The translations under genes were made by a program, and so were the position numbers. A stretch of 64,000 bases of DNA. Source: Colias croceus (taxonomy: Eukaryota; Arthropoda; Insecta; Lepidoptera; Pieridae). The stretch lies in the NCBI RefSeq assembly GCF_905220415.1, contig NC_059550.1, positions 8,310,501 through 8,374,500 of the forward strand. The letters are read 5' to 3'. This document shows positions 58,601-64,000 of the stretch, in pieces. Numbering within the stretch: position 1 is the stretch's first letter; every line of letters begins with the position of its first letter. Below the pieces are notes generated by a model. It saw nothing but the letters and a program-made list of their open reading frames with translations, ran no database searches and was not told where the DNA came from.

Positions 58601-61600
58601 TAATATTAGTAGTGTATCCCATAGAGCTCTGAACCAACATTTATTGTTTTACATACTGCAAACATTTTAATATGAAACTACTGACTACATCTATAAACTT
58701 AATATTTTGTGACAATTTTAAAAGATTATATTTGTTATATTATGTGTACTAAATAAATAACTGAGTTACCTCTTTGATGTCACTAGGTACTGCAAATCTG
58801 TGAAGCTTCTTTGAAGTTTCCGGGTAATCACTAAATGATGTCTTTGGAAAATGTCTATTGCAGAGCATTTTATGTTCTGTATGAAGTTTATTCTGGAATT
58901 CTGGTGACCAGTATTGTTTATCAGGAAAGCAGTACTTTGCCCATAATTCACAGCTGAAACAAAATTATAACTACATCAAAATAAACTGACTATAGGATGG
59001 TTGATTGTGAACCAGAATCAATTTAAATGTTATTAAACTACTATATTATATTAAGTATTCGAACCGAAGCCCTGATACAATTCATACAATATTCAACATG
59101 TAGGTAATTCATCATAAATTATATGAATACATACCGTAATGTGTTCGTTTTTCCGGGTTTAGGAAAGCGAAACAATGTAGTTAGTGAGTCCTCAGCCGGT
59201 GAACGTCCACACTTATAACATCGTCGTCGACTTTCGGCGTTTATTACCGACGACATGGTCACGTTCTAAGAGTCACTTTCACTTTCTCGAAATATGTACA
59301 CAAACAGTCAAACAGAGTCACTTTCTCAAAAAACAGAAACAGAGTCAATTTCTCAAAAAACACATGGGTAGGTAGGTACAGTCACTATCTCAAAACGCAT
59401 AAACTGAGTCAATATCTCGCAACACACAATTCAGAGTCACTTTCTCAAGATATTTGGATCGCACTGAGTCGAAACAAACAAAAAAAACTTACAACAAAAC
59501 AGTTTAACGTAGTGTTTAAAATCTCTTTGCTTGCAGTTTGCACAACGCTACGGCAAAACAAACAACTCCTCCATCTTGTTTGGTCATAGCCAGACGTCAG
59601 TACGTCATCAGTCAGAAATGACATTAGCTTGACATTAGTGGTATGAAAAATGTTTTTTTTTAGTCTGGCATACTACGTCTATCCGTTTTTTTTTAACTAT
59701 CGCCACACTTGAAATAGCCCTTGTAGGTATGTCGCTGTTTCGACGTATAGAGTTGACACCCCCTGGTCCAAAGTTAGATGAATTACTAACATTATTTTTA
59801 AAAAATTGTATTGATGTGCAACGCCCATGACGACAAAATCCGACATGAGAGACGTGACATATGCCAAGATTTTTCGATACAAAAATAAACATAAATCAAA
59901 ATATTTCTCGTTATACTGACTAATTAACTTTAAAACAAATACAGCAATTGTTAATAAAACATTTGTTTACAAATATTTGTGAGTATTTCATTTAATTCCT
60001 TTAAAATTAAGTAAATTTACATATGAAATGTCAGCGATTCAATTGATGGTTCCCATCCCTAGCCTACATGTTCCGAAACTTACTTTGTTAGTACGCCCAG
60101 CGCTACGGTCGGATAAAGACGACCGCTTCTTACGTCATATACGAGTGCCGACTTCTGGAATTTTCCATCAGTGTTGTGCTTGTGCATGAAGTTTTACGTT
60201 CGTATGTCGATAAATGTACATGATAGAAATGTATCATGACGAATACTGAAGAGTTAATACGAATTCTAGAAGGCGATGAAAATAATTAATAAATCGTTCA
60301 AATTTTTAAACACTTTTTGTTTTACTGACTTGCGAAAAATGTCGAATAATTTCGTAAGGTAACTAAGTAGTATTCAAGTAGGTAGGTACCTATATCTCCA
60401 CCAAGCTAAGTTTACACCTCGCTGGAATGCGGTATGTACCCGTAAAATATGTATAATGTTAAAAACAACAAATGCAAAGTAAAATCTAACAAACATTTGT
60501 TTACTTTTTTAAAGTCATAGTGGATCCTTTTTTACAGCCCGTACCTACCTAAGCCTCAGTGTGACGTAAACGACGCGAGGTGCAAACTTAGCTTGGTGAG
60601 ATGTAGTTCGCTCGCAAATGCAAATGTCGTTATTAAAACGAAATATCAATTCGGCCTTTATATTTCTGTTTGCTTTTTTTCACAGTTGATTTTGTGGTAA
60701 TTTTGAGATTAAAACCCGTTAAAATACAAAAATGGTGTAGCCTAAATATGAATTTACAAGAAGAAACAATCCGAATTAATACAGCTTGTAAAAGTAAATA
60801 CGTATTTATCAGTGCTATATTTCGAAATCTTGTTTTGTTATGGACGCCGAAGGCTATTTAATGTACCTAAATTATTTATAATGCTTGATATTTGTATTAT
60901 ACATATATTCAATAATTATTTTAAACCAGAATTTACAATACTTGTATGTAGGTATACCTACTACTTAAATTATTTTTAAAACGATAAATTAAATTATATA
61001 AATTAAAAAACACAAAACATGCAAAAATAAATTAAAATTATTATTATACGAGCATAGAACCTCTACCTTTTTGTTTTAGGAAGAAAAAGAAAATAGTTTG
61101 ACAGGCTTAGTGCTTGACAAAGTGGAGACGCCACGTATCGATAAAAATACAATAATTATAATAACTATCTTTTTCTTCCCTAATATTTACGTAATTATGC
61201 ACATAAATTTAAACAAGATTTTTGTAAGGTTTCCATTTTTTTAGATTTTCGTGCTCTTCTAGATTGCGTAAAAAATAGATGCGATCTTTAAACAGACTGG
61301 ACTCCTAATATAGGTACTATTTGTAGCTATCATTTTGGTAGAAAATATGTCAACATAATTTAAAACTCATACTGCCATATCTATAGAAATTAAAAAATAG
61401 TCTCTTTTTAACTTGTAGTCAGATACGGTATTTACAAATATATTTATTGAAAGGGCTACAAACTGAAACAATCGATATTTATTTAATGTGAAATGACATC
61501 ACTTTAAACTTTTTTCCATACTATGTATCTTTGTCATTCAAAATCTGTGGATGTGTCACCCGCTACTATCGATCCCCCTCAATACCCTCGAAAACACGCT

Positions 61601-63358
61601 TGATGGGGGGGAGCCATTTCGAACATTTTGTATGAAGTTTCCTTACTGTATGTATCTGTATATTGTGCCCGTAACTACTGGTCCGATTTGACAACTATCC
61701 CACTAGCTGCACCTCGCGGTTTCACCCGCGTAGCTCCGCTCCTGTTGGTCTTACCGTAATGACATAATATATAGGCTTCCTCGATAAATGGGCTATCTAA
61801 CACTGAAATAATTTTTCAAATCGGACCAGTAGTTCTTGATTTCTAGTTCCTGATTATCGCATTCAAACAAACAAACAAATTCTTCAGCTTTATAATATTA
61901 GTAAGATTGCAGATTCACACAATTAAAAATTCAAATCCAGTCATCTAAATTGGAGTCTTATTCCATTACAATAAAGCATATTATCCTTTCCAGGTTCACA
62001 AGCAAAGAACACCTCACACGTCATTACCGTATACACACGGGCGAGAAACCGTACCTATGTGATATTTGTAATAAGGCATACTCACAGAGCAACGATCTTG
62101 AGAAACATAAACGAATGCACCTTGGAGAGAAGTTGTATAAGTGAGATTATTGTTTACTTTATTATATATATATTTAGATATGAATAAATCATTAGCATAC
62201 AATATAAATAACTCACAATCACCTATTAAAATGTCAAAAATATCCAAAGAGGCGTTTCGAAAACATTCATTGAAATTAACACCTTATTTCATGGTAGTAA
62301 TGTTCAGAGTCTTGTATCACGGTCACTAGGAAACTCTGCTTAATACACGCGTAGGCAGAGTTTCGCTTTGGACAATTTCTGAACATGAATTGAGTATAGT
62401 CGTTAGGATAGGCTATTCAATTCATGTAATATACTTTCATCCATGGAACAGGACTTCAGGGGGCCATTAAACTTGGGGCGGCCGTACACGGACCGCTTCA
62501 AGCAGTTGGCACCGAAGGCTTGAAGCCGCGACCGCGCGGTGAACTACATTCATTCACTGCCGTACACGGACTGCTCGAGCAGTCGCTGCCGCTTCAAGCC
62601 GTCAATTGCGCGGTTTGTAGCGACAGCTCGAGCAGTCAACGACGGACCGCTCGAGCAGTCCGTGTACGACCGATAGCCGTTAACAGCTTGAGTTGCCCGT
62701 GTACGGCTGCTCTTAGTTTTTACTAAGGGCGGCCGTACACGGACCGCTTCAAGCAGTTGAGACCGACCGCTTGAAGCCGCGACCGCGCGGTGGACTATAG
62801 GCATTCATTCACCGCCGTACACGTGACGGCTCGAGCCGTCGCGACCGCTTCAAGCCGTCAACTGCATGACGAAATTCCACCGTGCCGTTGACGGCTCGCG
62901 AGCGGTCGTGAGGCATACACTGACTGCTCGAGCCGTTGACTGCGCTAGAGCCGTCGACGGCTGCCTCCCCCCCTGAAAATCAATGACTTGACTAGTCAAA
63001 AAAATCAACCGCTCGAGCGGTTGGTAGCGACGGCTCGAGCGGTCAACAACCGACGGCTCGAGCAGTTGACGCCGACCGCTCGAGCGGTTAGTGTACGTAC
63101 GAGCGTACGAGCGTTAGTAGTTAGCGTGATTGAGTAACAGACAGACAGAGTTACTTTCGCATTTATAATATTAGTATGGATTTATTTTTCTTATTTTACA
63201 GGTGCTCACAATGTTCAGAAAGTTTTCGGCTGAAGACAGAACTACGGCATCATATACCCCAACATTATATTTCACCACAGTTTAAAATAATCGAAACTGT
63301 ACCTAAAGATATCAATTCTGATGCACAAAATGATACTAAAAAGGATTTGGAAACTTAA
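52690..63358 (+). CDS. ZAD-domain C2H2 zinc-finger protein (5 exons, 500 aa, 11 fingers)
   Basis: Exons 52690-52833, 52958-53858, 54305-54458, 61994-62140 and 63202-63358 join with matching phases to 1,503 bases, ending TAA. The N-terminal ZAD (about residues 10-80) has its four cysteines in CCRTC and CEQCYNC, split by intron 1. A linker with LKDIYKNE and acidic stretches follows, then 11 C2H2 fingers, from CEFCKKKF through CSQCSESF; TGEKP-type linkers are present (HTGEPACAC, HTGEKPYLC). Introns interrupt fingers 7, 9 and 11. ZAD-C2H2 proteins are an insect-expanded class of nuclear DNA-binding factors that dimerise through the ZAD. The target is unknown and I cannot assign an orthologue. Intron 3 (7.5 kb) holds a P-like transposon and intron 4 a palindrome-rich insertion. 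Confidence 0.93.
54505..54890. other. intron sequence with a perfect 16-bp palindrome, possible P-like element end
   Basis: gtcggattaatccgac (about 54512-54527) is a perfect palindrome at the start of a stretch that differs in composition from the intron. It lies 3' of the transposase gene and could be part of the element's terminal region. A matching inverted end beyond 59.3 kb could not be established. Confidence 0.3.
54905..55034. repeat. 130-bp near-perfect hairpin beside the P-like transposase
   Basis: The arms pair outward from the centre gacgtaggtacctacgtc (54961-54978) through catatatgctaatttga to gttgtgcaata/tattgcacaac and tttctttct/agaaagaaa, with a few mismatches and small bulges. 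It is located 80 bases beyond the transposase stop codon. It may be a MITE or a structural part of the element end. Confidence 0.75.
55115..59256 (-). CDS. P-element-like THAP transposase (6 exons, one frameshift)
   Basis: Exons in transcript order: 59256-59135, 58953-58770, 58260-57404, 57142-56896, 56770-56582, 56187-55115, giving about 890 residues, close to THAP9-type transposases. The N-terminal THAP zinc domain has CYKCG, CNRHF and the FAVPSDI (AVPxxx) box, and spans exons 1-2. Then come basic/coiled segments, RRWTTEEKITALRLYKRSP, LPAPSTL, and an RNase H-like catalytic region with IIMFDEMSIK, VCDMDGVNRRAL and YDPPHLLKCFRNL. The C-terminal part has QDPLENLFGCIRG followed by NPTAGQF, and a Cys-rich DCTCTNC. 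A frameshift separates two parts of exon 3 at the 10-base A-run 57859-57868 (T on plus); one more base would restore phase. It lies antisense within an intron of the zinc-finger gene. It is either a recently inactivated transposon or a homopolymer sequencing error. Confidence 0.9.
56245..56520 (+). mobile_element. SINE of the 'gcgagtcggactcgcgcacgaagg' type in a transposase intron
   Basis: It starts accggcatggtgcgagtcgg and ends gggtatggaaccccaaaaaaca, related to the copy at 31.87 kb. It lies between the last two exons of the P-like transposase. Confidence 0.68.
59269..59470 (-). repeat. array of 'gagtcactttctcaa' motifs upstream of the THAP transposase start
   Basis: Six to seven near-repeats of agagtca(c/a)t(t/a)tctcaaaa start at about 59269, 59314, 59341, 59380, 59406 and 59433 (a partial one near 59465), at spacings of 25-45 bases, directly upstream of the transposase ATG. 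They may be binding sites for the transposase or promoter elements. Confidence 0.7.
59471..60392. other. intron DNA right of the P-like transposase
   Basis: No coding exon is recognised. The 5' border of the P-like element should lie here, but I found no convincing inverted partner for its 3' side. The minus-strand frames at 59635-59892 have no domain. Confidence 0.35.
60396..60600. mobile_element. 205-bp MITE with 'ctccaccaagctaagttt' inverted ends
   Basis: The left end ctccaccaagctaagtttac (then acctcg) is matched inverted by the right end cgaggtgcaaacttagcttg (then gtgag) with about two differences. The interior is non-coding. It lies in intron 3 of the zinc-finger gene. Confidence 0.75.
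61702..61908 (-). mobile_element. short interspersed element close to exon 4 of the zinc-finger gene
   Basis: It begins actagctgcacctcgcggtt and ends cttcagctttataatattag. The middle ctccgctcctgttgg is the inverse of ccaacaggagcggag at 51.3 kb. It ends about 85 bases before the exon at 61994. Confidence 0.6.
62474..63115. mobile_element. palindrome-rich, G+C-rich insertion with nine CTCGAG sites
   Basis: Two related, roughly 250-bp units start gggcggccgtacacggaccg (about 62474 and 62727), each followed by cttcaagcagttg and ttgaagccgcgaccgcgcgg. They continue into many short palindromes of the form (g/c)n(ac/gc)ggctcgagccgt or gcttcaagc. CTCGAG occurs at 62574, 62627, 62650, 62830, 62927, 63012, 63034, 63057 and 63079. 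A diverged inverted end, cccgtgtacggctgctc, is seen near 62694. It is non-coding; no family is recognised. Confidence 0.75.
63126..63180 (-). mobile_element. fragment of a lepidopteran short interspersed element
   Basis: gtgattgagtaacagacaga followed by gttactttcgcatttataatattagtat is the inverted start of the family seen at 12.3 kb. The rest of the element is missing, cut by the palindrome-rich insertion. It ends 21 bases before the last exon of the zinc-finger gene. Confidence 0.65.
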
Positions 63359-64000
63359 TGAACCTATATTGAAGATTTTTAACGGAAATAAAACATGTTT
63401 TGTGAATTAATCTCTGCTTATCTTGGCAGTTTTGTAAGTTTTCACAATATTTTCTGTTGTAACAATTTTGCAAATACAGTCGGAAATATCCGTCATTGTT
63501 ATAAAAATTAATTAAAATGTATTCCCCCATGCTTAAGTTAAATAAGTGATGATTATGGTGATGGTGATTATCTTTTGTTTATAATATAAACCAAACACAT
63601 GACCCTTAAAATCAGAAAAAACCTTAAAAAACACCACACTTAATATAATGTGTCAAGGAACTTTTCTCAATTTTATTTTTAAGACTTATTTATAAATAAA
63701 GCACTACTTAATTAATCATTTCTTTTATTTTTATTGGTAATTAAAAAAATGATACGGATTGCATTTTATTTTATTTTTATTTTTTTATTTTATTGTGATA
63801 ATTGAGATGAGATTGTGATTGAGATCAACAACCAATACTTTATTATAATTGCATTTTACGGAATGTAATTGTGCGAACAAAAAGGAATTTGTTTAGCTAA
63901 TATACAATGTAAGTATAAAATACATACCTATGTATTTTTATTAGCAAGCATTAGCCTTTTTTTTTAACAAAATATAGGAATTTCTTGCATTTAAAATGTG
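63359..64000 (+). other. 3' UTR and downstream sequence of the zinc-finger gene
   Basis: AATAAA-like signals follow the stop codon at about 63388 and 63697. The remainder is AT-rich, with no further gene recognised before the window ends. Confidence 0.45.

Noticed and set aside
59269..59470. CRISPR array
   Set aside because: Repeats are 15-20 bases, imperfect and unevenly spaced in a eukaryotic transposon promoter. They lack the exact repeat/unique spacer structure.

Overview
This is a eukaryotic, AT-rich, intron-containing window. It most likely comes from a moth or butterfly. Every host gene has GT-AG introns. The intergenic DNA and introns are full of short elements of the type common in Lepidoptera (tails reading 'cgcgggcgaagccgcgggcgg...gctagt', 'accgacttc...gaagtcggt' repeats, and 'gcgagtcggactcgcgcacgaagg' SINEs). 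Two piggyBac-type elements with TTAA target sites and a P-element-like THAP transposase are also present. The species cannot be named from the sequence.

Layout. (1) 1.5-4.2 kb, plus strand: the last four coding exons of a nuclear-type, low-complexity protein that resembles the GPATCH2/GPATCH2L family. (2) 8.3-29.2 kb, minus strand: a complete pyruvate carboxylase gene. I could join 24 coding exons into one 1,200-residue frame, from a mitochondrial presequence to the biotinyl lysine. It converges on gene 1. Its introns carry an apparently full-length two-ORF non-LTR retrotransposon (12.9-17.4 kb), a 5'-truncated second LINE, a tRNA-derived SINE and many short repeats. Three introns hold partial copies of the neighbouring exon edges. 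(3) 29.4-52.6 kb: a gene-poor stretch built from mobile DNA. It holds a 442-bp fold-back element with 9-bp target repeats, a Tc1-like MITE, a palindrome-rich element with telomere-like TTAGG repeats, and a tandem duplication of about 4.3 kb whose two copies carry different insertions. One copy is the unoccupied version of a piggyBac insertion site found in the other. A second piggyBac-type element contains a nested long-TIR element. (4) 52.7-63.4 kb, plus strand: a five-exon ZAD/C2H2 zinc-finger gene (500 residues, 11 fingers). Its 7.5-kb third intron houses a P-element-like THAP transposase on the opposite strand, interrupted by a single-base frameshift in a homopolymer. Its fourth intron contains an unusual insertion rich in CTCGAG palindromes.

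The host genes look functionally unrelated: an anaplerotic mitochondrial enzyme, a probable nuclear protein and a probable transcription factor. The most informative content of the window is the nested history of mobile elements and the local duplications at exon borders. All splice joins were made by eye from GT-AG sites and reading phase, without transcript data.
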